Below are positions 34,291 to 43,147 of a DNA stretch of 46,167 nt, piece by piece. Source of the stretch: Inconstantimicrobium porci (GTDB lineage: Bacteria > Bacillota > Clostridia > Clostridiales > Clostridiaceae); NCBI RefSeq assembly GCF_009696465.1, contig NZ_VULX01000020.1:1-46167 (forward strand), written 5' to 3'. How positions within the stretch are numbered: position 1 is the first letter of the stretch; every line of letters begins with the position of its first letter. Under the pieces are notes generated by a model. The model had not been told where the DNA came from. It worked only from the letters and a program-made list of their open reading frames with translations, and did not search any database. The position numbers and the translations under genes are program-made.

Positions 34291-36051
34291 ATGTATTTTG
34301 AAAAAATAGATTCGCTAAATGATTTAAAAAAGTTATCAATTGAACAATTAAAAATATTGGCTGATGAAATGCGAGAAGTTCTGCTTCTGAAATTAAGTTC
34401 ACATGGCGGGCATATTGGACCTAATCTTGGTACTGTAGAACTTATAATTGCAATGCATTATGTTTTTAACTCTCCAATAGACCAATTTGTTTTTGATGTT
34501 TCTCACCAGAGTTATGTTCATAAAATGCTTACTGGCAGAAAGCAGTCTTTTCTTGAAGCAAGGCATTATGATGATGTTTCGGGTTTTACTAATCCTGATG
34601 AAAGTGAGCATGACTTGTTTTGCATTGGTCATACATCAACATCAATAAGTCTTGCTTGTGGTCTTATGAAGGCAAGGGATTTAAGACAAGAAAAGAATAA
34701 TATTGTAGCTGTAATTGGCGATGGTTCTTTAAGTGGTGGTGAAGCATATGAGGGCATGAATAATGTGGTTGAAGTCGGAACTAATATGATTGTTATTGTT
34801 AATGATAATGAAATGTCTATTGCTGAAAATCATGGTGGTATTTATCAGAATTTAAAGCTGCTTAGAGACTCAAAGGGAAAGGCTGAATGTAACTTTTTTG
34901 AAGCATTGGGTTTTGAGTACTTTTATATAGAAAATGGTCATGATATGAATGAGCTTGTTACTACTCTGAAGAAGGTAAAGGATGTGGAGCATCCAGTTGT
35001 TGTCCATGTTCACACAATAAAGGGTAAGGGATTTAAGTTTGCAGAGGAAAATAAGGAAATGTATCATGCAGGTCCCCCTTTTGACAGAAAGAGTGGCAAA
35101 TATATTTATCCACTTGATAATCCGGAAAGTTATCCAGCAGTGACTGCTGCTTTTCTTATGGAACAAATCAAGAAGAATCCCAAGGTTGCAGTACTTAATT
35201 CAGGAACTCCTGGAGGTTTTGGCATGAATGCAGAATGGAGAAAGGAAGCTGGCAGCCAGTATATTGATGTGGGCATAGCTGAAGAACATGCTGTTGCCAT
35301 GGCTTCAGGTATGGCAAAGAACGGAGTAGTTCCAGTGCTTAATGTTTACAGCACATTTCTTCAGAGAGCATATGACCAGCTTTCTCAGGATTTATGTATA
35401 AATGAAAATCCAGCAGTAATCCTTGTTTATCTTGCTTCAGTTTATGGCATGAATGATAAGACACATGTTGGCATATTTGATATTGTAATGCTGGGCAATA
35501 TGCCTAATATTGTATACCTGGCACCAACATGCGTTGAAGAGCACTTTGCAATGCTTAAGTGGGCAATGACCCAGAGAGAGCATCCAGTAGCAATTCGTGT
35601 GCCAGCAAAAGAATTTATATCAAGCGGCAAGGAAGATACTACTGATTACAATAAACTCAACAAATTTGCCGTCACAAGACATGGCAGAGATGTAGCCATA
35701 ATTGCACTTGGCGATTTTTATACTATAGGCAGAGATGTTGCAGACAAACTTAAAGCAGAGTGTAACATGGATGTGACTTTAATCAATCCCAAGTTCATAT
35801 CAGGATTAGATACTGCTCTTCTTGATAGTCTAAAAAAAGACCACAAACTAGTTGTAACACTGGAAGATGGAGTACTTGAAGGCGGCTTCGGACAAAAGAT
35901 AGCCTCCTACTATGGCACATCAGACATGAAAGTCAAGAACTACGGCATCAAGAATTCCTTCCCAGATAGATATAACGTGGAAGAACTGCTCATAGAAAAT
36001 GGCATCACAGTGGAGAAAATAGCGGAGGATATGGAGAAGATAATTGGATAA
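34291..36051 (+). CDS. dxs: 1-deoxy-D-xylulose-5-phosphate synthase-type enzyme
   Basis: A 586-aa thiamine-diphosphate enzyme. TPP-binding motif GDGSLSGG (143-150) to NDNEMSI (171-177), HGGHIGPNLGTVEL (38-51), DVSHQSYVHKMLTGR (69-83), GPPFDRKSGKY, and the transketolase pyrimidine domain with DVGIAEEHAVAMASGMAKNG. Joins pyruvate and glyceraldehyde-3-phosphate to DXP, the first step of the MEP isoprenoid pathway and a branch to thiamine and pyridoxal. It is about 35 residues shorter than typical DXS. Clostridia often carry such a short second copy, so it may not be the main enzyme and could have another ketoaldehyde substrate. GGAGAG before ATG 34291; strong terminator after. Confidence 0.85.
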   Translation: MYFEKIDSLNDLKKLSIEQLKILADEMREVLLLKLSSHGGHIGPNLGTVELIIAMHYVFNSPIDQFVFDVSHQSYVHKMLTGRKQSFLEARHYDDVSGFTNPDESEHDLFCIGHTSTSISLACGLMKARDLRQEKNNIVAVIGDGSLSGGEAYEGMNNVVEVGTNMIVIVNDNEMSIAENHGGIYQNLKLLRDSKGKAECNFFEALGFEYFYIENGHDMNELVTTLKKVKDVEHPVVVHVHTIKGKGFKFAEENKEMYHAGPPFDRKSGKYIYPLDNPESYPAVTAAFLMEQIKKNPKVAVLNSGTPGGFGMNAEWRKEAGSQYIDVGIAEEHAVAMASGMAKNGVVPVLNVYSTFLQRAYDQLSQDLCINENPAVILVYLASVYGMNDKTHVGIFDIVMLGNMPNIVYLAPTCVEEHFAMLKWAMTQREHPVAIRVPAKEFISSGKEDTTDYNKLNKFAVTRHGRDVAIIALGDFYTIGRDVADKLKAECNMDVTLINPKFISGLDTALLDSLKKDHKLVVTLEDGVLEGGFGQKIASYYGTSDMKVKNYGIKNSFPDRYNVEELLIENGITVEKIAEDMEKIIG

Positions 36052-36065
36052 AGAGCGGAAAAATA

Positions 36066-36102
36066 AACCTCCTACAGGGTAATGCTTGTAGGAGGTTTTT
36101 AA
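36066..36102 (+). terminator. Terminator after the DXS-type gene
   Basis: AACCTCCTACA and TGTAGGAGGTT form an 11-bp perfect stem followed by TTTT. Confidence 0.9.
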
Positions 36103-36117
36103 TTATAGACTTTAGTC

Positions 36118-36143
36118 TGTTGAGCACCGAAGTGTGCTCAACA
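36118..36143. other. Perfect 10-bp hairpin of unknown role
   Basis: TGTTGAGCAC, loop CGAAGT, GTGCTCAACA. No T-run follows. It could be a scar of a small mobile repeat or a leftover terminator. Confidence 0.35.
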
Positions 36144-36170
36144 TAAAACTACCTGCTATGAGGATGGGCT

Positions 36171-36329
36171 AACAAAGGTGATGCTAAGATCATGGAGGAT
36201 GATGAAGTTCGTAAGCACTTTATTGAAGAAATGTGCGATGTTATGATGTATTTTAATGACGTTATGCTTTGCTATGATATTAAGCCTAAAGAATTTATAG
36301 ATATTTATCTCATTATAGAAAAGATATGA
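36171..36329 (+). pseudogene. MazG-like nucleotide pyrophosphohydrolase, C-terminal remnant
   Basis: NKGDAKIMEDDEVRKHFIEE, then MCDVMMYFNDVMLCYDIKPK and EFIDIYLIIEKI with stop. EExCDVxMYxxDV is the metal-binding helix of all-alpha NTP pyrophosphohydrolases (MazG/dUTPase-like). The first half of the gene is missing and no start is available. Non-functional. Confidence 0.7.
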
Positions 36330-36343
36330 TAGAGATGAGGATT

Positions 36344-36775
36344 ATGAATCATAAACCACTGCCGATTGGAATAGATAATTTTGAGACAATTATAAGTGAT
36401 GATTATTATTTTGTTGATAAGTCGCTGCTTATAAGAGAGCTTATAGATAATAAAGCTGCAGTAAATTTATTTACACGACCAATAAGGTTTGGAAAGACGC
36501 TTAATATCAGCATGATTAAGTATTTCTTTGAAGATGAACGTGACTGGTATGATGGCACAAAGAAGGATAATTCTTATCTTTTTCAAGGTTTAAAGATAAT
36601 GAATGCTGGAGAAGAGTATATTTCTAAGATGGGAAAATATCCTGTTATTAATCTTTCATTAAAATCAGCAAAACAGGGAAATTTTGAGTTAGCATTGCAC
36701 TGCTTAAAGGAAGAGATATCAAATGAATTTAAAAGGCATCAGTATATTTTAAAAGATGAAAGATTAGCAAAGTAA
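36344..36775 (+). pseudogene. AAA-ATPase-like (DUF1703-type) protein, N-terminal fragment
   Basis: About 143 residues: KPLPIGIDNFETIISDDYYF, VDKSLLIRELIDNKAAVNLF, RPIRFGKTLNISMIKYFFE. These are the conserved first blocks of the abundant AAA-ATPase-like/PD-(D/E)XK proteins of anaerobes, normally over 500 aa. The P-loop-like RPRRFGKT has an Ile in place of Arg. The frame stops at 36775 where unrelated minus-strand sequence begins, so most of the protein, including the nuclease part, is gone. Confidence 0.75.
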
Positions 36776-37055
36776 GTCTTTGCAGATGCTCCTGCAGCTT
36801 CTCTTTCACTAATGAAAACTCTATTGCAGTCAGGATTCCACCATCCATACCATGCTCCACGTGTACAATCTTTAATAGCGTTTTTTAAGATGACATTTTG
36901 TTTTATTAATTTACCATCGGCAATTTCTCCACAGCATATATCAGCGGTATTACCATTTTTATTGGCATATATTATTTTAGTAATTTTACTTGTTGGATTT
37001 GTTGAATGGGAATCATTAACGATATAATAGTCTCCTGGAATCCCTTCAATATTAA
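36776..37055 (-). pseudogene. Internal gene fragment, family unrecognised
   Basis: The minus-strand frame is open over about 92 codons with protein-like composition: EGIPGDYYIVNDSHSTNPTS, GNTADICCGEIADGKLIKQN, CTRGAWYGWWNPDCNRVFIS. It begins right after an in-frame stop with no ATG, and it runs into the antisense of the truncated AAA gene. This is therefore an internal piece of a lost gene rather than a complete one. Confidence 0.4.
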
Positions 37056-37059
37056 CAGT

Positions 37060-37257
37060 TTACTTAATGTTTAAAATTTTATCTAGTATTTCCTCCATTT
37101 CTTCATCAGACAAATCATATTCTTCTTGTTCACCTTTAAGATTTTCATATATTTCAGCAACATCTTCTGAATCCATTTTATATAAATCATTGCCATTTTT
37201 AATGCCATATTCATCGTTTAATATTTTTATAATAGATTGCTCTGCAAGTTTGTCCAT
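37060..37257 (-). CDS. Small acidic hypothetical protein
   Basis: A 65-aa very acidic helical protein: MDKLAEQSIIKILNDEYGIK, then ENLKGEQEEYDLSDEEMEEI and LDKILNIK. ATG 37257 is preceded at proper distance by AAAGGTGG, which rules against the GTG at 37269. No membrane segment or known family. It could be a small regulator or inhibitor; nothing in the context decides. Confidence 0.55.
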   Translation of the reverse strand: MDKLAEQSIIKILNDEYGIKNGNDLYKMDSEDVAEIYENLKGEQEEYDLSDEEMEEILDKILNIK

Positions 37258-37447
37258 AAAAACTACCACCTTTTATAAAAGTATTTATTTATTGTTTATT
37301 ATAGCCTAAAAACTTATAATATGATAAAATGGAGGAAATTTTAAAATTGATAAATAATATGGAAATATTACCTATGATTAAGAAAGATTGTATACATAAA
37401 GTATTTATTAATAATTTTAAAATAAGAAAATAAGGGGAAAGAAATAG

Positions 37448-40102
37448 ATGAATAAATGGGCTATTTTAGGGATAAAACCTACAAATGATAAAGATAAATT
37501 AAAAGAAGCATATTTTGATAAACTTTCAGTTGTAAATCCTGAAGATGATGAAGAAGGATTCAAGCAGCTTAGAAATGCGTATGAATCATTGCTTAAGGAC
37601 ATTGATAATCAAGATGAACTGGACAATCAGTGTGAAGATGATAATCAACTATCATTATGGCTTAAAAAAGTTGATTATGTATATAGCCGCTTCTCTCAGA
37701 GAATTTCATGTGATGATTGGGAGCAGCTTTTAAAAGATGATATATGCTTTTGTCTTGATACAAAGGAAGATGCCAGTATGGCACTCCTAGAGTATCTAAT
37801 GGATCATTGCTTTATGCCTCAAAAGATATGGGTTCTTCTAAATCAGCACTTTGGCTGGATGGATAATAAGCAGGATTTGTATGAAGAATTTCCAGAAGAA
37901 GGTTTCATTGATTATGTTGAACATAGGATAGAATATGCAGATAGCTTGAATTATGAGTTATTCTCTGAAATAGATGATAGCAATGATTATGATGAATGGA
38001 TCAGACTTTACTATCAGATCAGCAGAGAATTAAGGGAAAATAAAACAGAACAAATAGAAAAAGATTTTGCTATGATGCAGTCATTAAACATAAAGCATCC
38101 ATATCAGGCTATACTTAATATTAAATATCTCGTTCTGCAGTCTAAATTAGATGAAGCAGCAACAATAGCTGAAAATCTGATACAAAGATATTCAGATGAG
38201 CCTGGCGTTATTTATGCTATGGCTAAAGTCAGATTACATCAGGAAAATTATAATGAAGCTCTTAAGTATTATAAGATGATGCTTGATATTACACCTGATA
38301 ATTATAATTGTTTACGTGATATTGCTGATTGTAAGCTTAGCCTTGGAGATTACGAGGAAGCTAAGAAGATTTATCATGATTTGATTGATAGAAATAACTA
38401 TGACAAGTATGTAAGAGGTCAGCTTGAAAAAGTAAATGATAAAATAATTCAGCTTATGAAAGGAGACTTTGATAAAAGCAATTCAGATAAAATGCTGAAG
38501 TTAGGCTGGTGCCTATATGAGAACGGCAGATATGATGAAATTTTAGATTTAGTTAAAAGCGTAGATAAAGAAGATGAAGCTAGATTCTATAACTTACTTG
38601 GCAGGACTTATAAAGAGTTAAATAGATACAGCGAAGCTTTAGAATATTACAAGAAGTGCTGTTATATCCTGGAGAATGAAGATAAGCAGGGCAGACATTT
38701 ACCATATATATATGGAGAGATTGGCAAAATGTATGCTGCTTTAGAAGAGTATGAAAAAGCTATAGAATATTGTGATAAAGCTTTAGATATGAATCATGAG
38801 GATATTGCTGCATTAGACTTAAAAGCATGTGCACTTGCTAAAATGGAGCAATATAAAGAGAGCCTTAAATATTTTGATAAATGTATTGATATAAATGACA
38901 AATATTTTGAGGTTTTATTACATAGAAGTAATCTACTGTCTGAACTGGGTTATGATGCAGATGCTTTAAGTGATGCTGAAAAGGCAGAGGAGCTGGAGCC
39001 ACGTTTTTCTGAGTGCTATGTAATGCAGATGAAGCTTTATTGTGAACATGAGCAGTTTGATGATGCTCTTGAAGTTTATCATAGAGCGGAAGAATATGAT
39101 GCAGTTACTGATAAAACAAAGCTGTATAGAGCAAAAGCAGTCTTTGGTAAACGAAAAAATAAAAAGGCAAAAACAATTCTTAATGAAATCTTGAATAATA
39201 TTGAGGAGAACGGTGATACATGTAAGATATTAGCTGAAGTATATGGTGAACTGGCTCTTGTATATTCAAAGTTACAAAAAAGTGAACAAGCAGATGAATA
39301 TATCAACAAGGCAATAGAGATAGCACCTGAAAATCCTCATTTATATAATAAGGCTGGAATTATATTTGATAACAAGAGAAAATGGGAGACTGCAATAGAA
39401 TATTATAAGAAGGCTATTGAAATAATGGGTGACAGAGCGCGTGCTGAATTCTTTACTAATATAGCATTAAGTTTTATTAAATTAAAGCAGTATGATGAAG
39501 CGATTAATTATTATGGCCAGGCTATAGAGCTATATCCCCATAATTCTGAGCTATACGTTAAGAAAGCCCGTGCACATGAACTTATCAAACAGTATGATGA
39601 AGCTATGGAGTTATATGAAGAATGTCTGGAGTTTGATGATTATAATAAAGATTACATAAATCATAAATTAGAAGAACTATATGAAATTAAGAATAAAGAA
39701 CTTCAGCATTTCTTTTATGAATATAGAAATGCAGCCAGAGAATGTGAACATGATGGAAATAAGGAAAAAGCAGCACAGTTATATAAGATGGCACTTGATA
39801 TTTGTGACAAGATAACAAACAAGGATGCATCTCAGTATACTGAAATGGCTGAGTGCTGCAGAGCTTTAGGGGATCTTGAAAAGGTCATTTTCTATTGCAA
39901 TATGTGTAAGGAGCATATGTGCTGTAAATCTAAAGAATGTTTTGATTCTTTATATGTACTAGCTGGTGCCTATGAAGATAAAAAGGACTACGAAAATGCA
40001 TTAGAATGTTATTACAGAATCATTGAAAGTGAAGGCTCTGATGATGACAGCGAAAAAGCAATAAAGAGAATTAAGAAAACCATGATGAAGAAAAATTCAT
40101 AA
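37448..40102 (+). CDS. J-domain-like TPR protein
   Basis: An 884-aa cytoplasmic protein. Residues 1-55 look like a degenerate J domain (AILGIKPTNDKDKLKEAYFD, FKQLRNAYESLL) in which the HPD loop reads NPED, so Hsp70 stimulation is doubtful. A helical middle region (60-200) is followed by about 15 or more tetratricopeptide repeats from about 215 to 870, such as GDYEEAKKIYHDLI, LEEYEKAIEYCDKALDMNHE and KQYDEAINYYGQAIELYPHN. It is a scaffold for protein-protein contacts. Start ATG 37448 with AAGGGGAAAG. Its own terminator separates it from the PLD gene, though all three following genes are co-directional. Confidence 0.8.
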   Translation: MNKWAILGIKPTNDKDKLKEAYFDKLSVVNPEDDEEGFKQLRNAYESLLKDIDNQDELDNQCEDDNQLSLWLKKVDYVYSRFSQRISCDDWEQLLKDDICFCLDTKEDASMALLEYLMDHCFMPQKIWVLLNQHFGWMDNKQDLYEEFPEEGFIDYVEHRIEYADSLNYELFSEIDDSNDYDEWIRLYYQISRELRENKTEQIEKDFAMMQSLNIKHPYQAILNIKYLVLQSKLDEAATIAENLIQRYSDEPGVIYAMAKVRLHQENYNEALKYYKMMLDITPDNYNCLRDIADCKLSLGDYEEAKKIYHDLIDRNNYDKYVRGQLEKVNDKIIQLMKGDFDKSNSDKMLKLGWCLYENGRYDEILDLVKSVDKEDEARFYNLLGRTYKELNRYSEALEYYKKCCYILENEDKQGRHLPYIYGEIGKMYAALEEYEKAIEYCDKALDMNHEDIAALDLKACALAKMEQYKESLKYFDKCIDINDKYFEVLLHRSNLLSELGYDADALSDAEKAEELEPRFSECYVMQMKLYCEHEQFDDALEVYHRAEEYDAVTDKTKLYRAKAVFGKRKNKKAKTILNEILNNIEENGDTCKILAEVYGELALVYSKLQKSEQADEYINKAIEIAPENPHLYNKAGIIFDNKRKWETAIEYYKKAIEIMGDRARAEFFTNIALSFIKLKQYDEAINYYGQAIELYPHNSELYVKKARAHELIKQYDEAMELYEECLEFDDYNKDYINHKLEELYEIKNKELQHFFYEYRNAARECEHDGNKEKAAQLYKMALDICDKITNKDASQYTEMAECCRALGDLEKVIFYCNMCKEHMCCKSKECFDSLYVLAGAYEDKKDYENALECYYRIIESEGSDDDSEKAIKRIKKTMMKKNS

Positions 40103-40133
40103 GAGTAAAAAGTAAATTAATCATTAACAAGAT

Positions 40134-40167
40134 AGAGCTGTACGAATTTGTACAAGCTCTTTTTTGT
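40134..40167 (+). terminator. Terminator after the TPR gene
   Basis: AGAGCT and GTAC pair with GTAC and AGCTCT, followed by a run of six T residues. Confidence 0.85.
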
Positions 40168-40232
40168 GTTATCAAGTCTATTTCACCATTTCTTCTAATA
40201 TAGTTTAATAATCAATTTTTTAAGGATATACT

Positions 40233-40847
40233 ATGAAATTCTTAATTAATCTTTTTGCTAAATATCTTCCGACAAAAGATACATGTATCTTGGAGCTTAG
40301 GAGAAAAATAAAAGATCTTACACAGGAGAATGAGGAGCTGAAGGTAGAGGTGACTATACTGAGAAAAGAAGGTCATCTTAACATTGATCTTTATGATGAT
40401 AATATTGAGGATAAGATAATTGAGCATTTACAAAAAGCTCAAAAAGAAATATGCATTGCTATGGCCTGGCTTACTTCAGTAAAAATTATCAGAACATTAA
40501 GCTTGTTAAGAGATAAGGGAATAAACATAAAAATTATTGTCGATAAGAATAGAAATAATAATTATGTCAGAAATTATAACCCGGGAAATATATTGAAAAC
40601 TGTCAGTTTAACTAATAAAAGCAAGTATCCAAGCTTCATGCATAATAAATACTGCATTATAGATAATTCTGTCGTAATTGATGGCTCATATAACTGGACA
40701 AGGAATGCAAAATATAATCTTGAACACATCATTGTAATTAAGGAGGCAAGTATAGCAGAAATGTATCGAGAAAGCTTTGATAAGATTTTCAATAATCCAA
40801 AATATTTTGCTAATTATTTAATTGAAGAAAATGCGATAAATTTTTAG
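40233..40847 (+). CDS. Phospholipase D-family protein with single HKD motif
   Basis: A 204-aa protein: a short amphipathic N-terminus (MKFLINLFAKYLP), a coiled coil at about 20-47, then a PLDc_2 domain with HNKYCIIDNSVVIDGSYNWT, the HxKx4D motif H137, K139, D144 followed by GSxNWT. A single HKD per chain implies an active dimer, as in Nuc nucleases and mitochondrial PLD. IAMAWLTSVKIIRTLSLL and IIVDKNRNN are the conserved early strands. Activity could be on phospholipid or nucleic acid. All catalytic residues are present. Start supported by the AAGGA upstream. Confidence 0.82.
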   Translation: MKFLINLFAKYLPTKDTCILELRRKIKDLTQENEELKVEVTILRKEGHLNIDLYDDNIEDKIIEHLQKAQKEICIAMAWLTSVKIIRTLSLLRDKGINIKIIVDKNRNNNYVRNYNPGNILKTVSLTNKSKYPSFMHNKYCIIDNSVVIDGSYNWTRNAKYNLEHIIVIKEASIAEMYRESFDKIFNNPKYFANYLIEENAINF

Positions 40848-40944
40848 AATATTTTAAAGTGTTAATGAATATAAATATTATGGCGCATAAATACTGTGGC
40901 AGAGCTTAAGGAAAAAATCATGGAAGGATTATCTGTAAAAAGTT

Positions 40945-42081
40945 ATGAAAAGAAAAATGAATGATGTTGAAGATAAATCCGATAGCCAGATACAATTAGA
41001 CAGCTTTGGGGTATGGTATAAGTCTGCACAGAATGCATTAAGCCAATGCAATGAAAAGTAGTCTGCATTTGAACTGCATATTAATTTGTGGTCAAAATTA
41101 AAAGTTGATGGTATTAAGAATAATAAAACTTTTCTTGATATAGGAATCAAGATTAAAGAATACAAAAATATCAGTGAACTAATTTTTCTTTGTCCATTTA
41201 AACTTGATAGTGATGATATACAAGATTTATCAGGAAAATTGCAGAATAAAAAGAATGTGGATTTGATTTTTAACAATAATTGTGGATTATGGACCAGTGA
41301 CCGGTATTGGATTATCAGTAATGATACCAGCAATAATCTTAAAGAGGATCTGCTTATTTTCTCCTTTTATCAGTCCGTTGATGATGTGATTAGAATTGAA
41401 GAAGTCGTTAAAGGCAAGAGCTCAAAGCTTGTTATTAATTTTTCATTATTTAAGAAATATATAGAATCATTAAGCTGTAATGATGAAAATCAATGCATCA
41501 ATAGATTAAAAAATGTTAATGATGTTTATTTAAGGTTCAGGATAGCTTCACATCAATTAAATAAAAGTATTTTCAGTAACCTTGAGCCAATGAATAAATA
41601 TTTTCAGAGTGGATTTACAAGTATACAGATTCTTGATTTTAAGATGAATTCTAAAAGAAGTATTGATGACAGGATATTAGCAAAAGCTGTGGGCAATGAT
41701 GAGAATTTTGCTTCATTTGATAAAATACACTTTCTTCTTATGGAGCCATCAAATAATAATGTTATATTTATGTCTGAAAATAATACAACCTGCAGAAATC
41801 TTGAAGAGGGCAAATGGGATAATTATTTAGACTGCACAGGTGTAGGTGATACTTTAGTTTATCACTGGAAAAAGTCTGTTGTGAAAAACAGCAGCTGTCA
41901 GGAAAATAATAAGCCTATTCAGGAGTTTGATTTGCTTGTGAAGATTAATTATTCAAAAACTAATCGCAAGATTATTTTACGATATATTGTTTATGGCTTT
42001 TTAGTAGGAATAGTAGGTTCATATGTCACACAGTGGGCTAGAAAATTAATTGATTATCTTTTAAATTTAATATTTAAATAA
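40945..42081 (+). pseudogene. Tail-anchored hypothetical protein with in-frame TAG
   Basis: ATG 40945 begins MKRKMNDVEDKSDSQIQLDS and FGVWYKSAQNALSQCNEK, then TAG at 41059-41061. The same frame then continues for 340 codons (SAFELHINLWSKL onward) to 42081. The downstream part is coherent and ends with a membrane helix (YIVYGFLVGIVGSYVTQW) and a basic amphipathic tail, as in tail-anchored proteins. No good ribosome site or ATG lies shortly after the TAG; the first start is TTG at 41086. Either a point-mutated pseudogene or a shorter protein from 41086. Family unknown; the position after the PLD gene suggests a shared role. Confidence 0.55.
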
Positions 42082-42110
42082 TAAATTATACTTAGAATTT
42101 TTATGAATAG

Positions 42111-42153
42111 CTTTCGTATAGTAGTCTAAAACTACTATATGGAAGTTTTTTGA
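42111..42153 (+). terminator. Terminator after the tail-anchored protein gene
   Basis: ATAGTAGT, loop CTAAA, ACTACTAT, extended by partially paired CTTTC and GGAAG, then TTTTTTG. Confidence 0.8.
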
Positions 42154-42217
42154 TGTCTGGGAAATTGCGTTAAAAAAGGTGGAATCTTAATGCGGTAAAG
42201 CATTGAAAACAAAGGAT

Positions 42218-42246
42218 TTGTAGGTCGATATAAAAAATGGTATAAT
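42218..42246 (+). promoter_or_regulatory. Promoter of structured RNA copy 2
   Basis: TTGTAG (42218-42223), 17 bp, TATAAT (42241-42246). The conserved RNA block begins inside the -10, so the RNA would start near 42253 and the shared 5' block is partly promoter. Confidence 0.6.
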
Positions 42247-42247
42247 G

Positions 42248-42353
42248 CAATTTCATCCTTTAGTAATCTGAGGGTTGCAAGACATATGAAGAAACGACTT
42301 GGATAGACCGCAGGGAACGAGGTCGGCTTCGTAATATGTTTTGTAACCCTTCC
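42248..42353 (+). ncRNA. Structured RNA candidate, copy 2
   Basis: Shares ATAATGCAATTTCATCCTTT (from 42242) and AAGACATATGAAGA with copy 1 at 12667. AGGGTTGCAAGACATAT (42271-42287) pairs with ATATGTTTTGTAACCCT (42334-42350) over 17 bp with only G-U wobbles. Inside, GAAG pairs with CTTC and CGAC with GTCG around a purine-rich loop. Compared with copy 1 the helices are kept while their sequences differ, the mark of selection on structure. It lies between a terminator and the GNAT gene (start 90 bp downstream). No T-run follows the stem, so it may be a leader or processed RNA. Confidence 0.6.
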
Positions 42354-42442
42354 AATATTATGAATATTTTTGTTTGCAGATGGTAACAATAAAAAAATAA
42401 GCTGTATACAATATATTAAGTATTGAAAGGAGGAATTGATAA

Positions 42443-43099
42443 ATGACTATTGTCAACAAATTTAAAATAGAAGCACTTTCCAATCTTGATATTGTTGATT
42501 GCAGCATAATAAGTCAAACAATTTATCAATTCTTAAAGATGCTTAATTTCGAATATCCTGGATTTAAAATGTGGTATTGGAGTTTATTTTCATCTAAAGG
42601 CAGTCTGAAGAATGAAAGAGAAATTCTTTTCTGCAGGAATAATAACGAAATTATAGCTGTCTCAATATTAAAATATTCACAAGATGAAAAAAAGATATGT
42701 ACTTTTAGAGTTAAAAAGTCGTATCAGGGACAAGGAATAGGACATTTGTTGATGGAAGAAAGTTTTGAATATTTAAATACAGATAAGCCTCTTATTACTT
42801 TACATAAAACTAAAGAATATGAGTTTAGGAGTCTGTTTAAGTATTATAATTTTGAAAAACAGCAAAGTCTTAAAGGATATTATAGCTTCTTTTCTACAGA
42901 ACTGTGTTATAACGGAGTTCTGCCTGAAAAAAGAATAATTATGCCAGGAAGTTTTGATGTTAAAGGGATAAAAAGATCCCTTGAGAAATTCGTAAGAGAG
43001 CATATGAATAGATTCGACAATCTTGATGTTCTTCTTGAGAATTTTGTTACAAATTATTTTAGAGAAAATAGAGCAGTTGATTACTGTCATTATGTATAA
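42443..43099 (+). CDS. GNAT-family acetyltransferase
   Basis: A 218-aa protein. GNAT domain at about 40-150: beta strands EIIAVSILKYSQDEKKICTF, acetyl-CoA-binding VKKSYQGQGIGHLLMEESFE (motif A Q/RxxGxG/A as QGQGIG), and LITLHKTKEYEFRSLFKYYN. A C-terminal extension of about 65 residues (GIKRSLEKFVREHMNRFDNL) is not part of the standard fold. Ribosome site AAAGGAGG before ATG 42443. Followed 48 bp later by an ASCH gene. Substrate unknown. Confidence 0.82.
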   Translation: MTIVNKFKIEALSNLDIVDCSIISQTIYQFLKMLNFEYPGFKMWYWSLFSSKGSLKNEREILFCRNNNEIIAVSILKYSQDEKKICTFRVKKSYQGQGIGHLLMEESFEYLNTDKPLITLHKTKEYEFRSLFKYYNFEKQQSLKGYYSFFSTELCYNGVLPEKRIIMPGSFDVKGIKRSLEKFVREHMNRFDNLDVLLENFVTNYFRENRAVDYCHYV

Positions 43100-43100
43100 T

Positions 43101-43136
43101 AAAGCTGTTGGATTCAATAGCTTTATTTTTTTGAAA
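43101..43136 (+). terminator. Terminator or attenuator between GNAT and ASCH genes
   Basis: AAAGCTGTTG, loop GATT, CAATAGCTTT, then ATTTTTTTG. It lies close to the ASCH start and may only reduce its expression. Confidence 0.75.
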
Positions 43137-43147
43137 GGATAATTTTT

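Noticed and set aside
37448-37610. Functional DnaJ domain at the start of the TPR protein
   Set aside because: The essential HPD tripeptide is absent (NPED in its place), so only a J-like fold is claimed.
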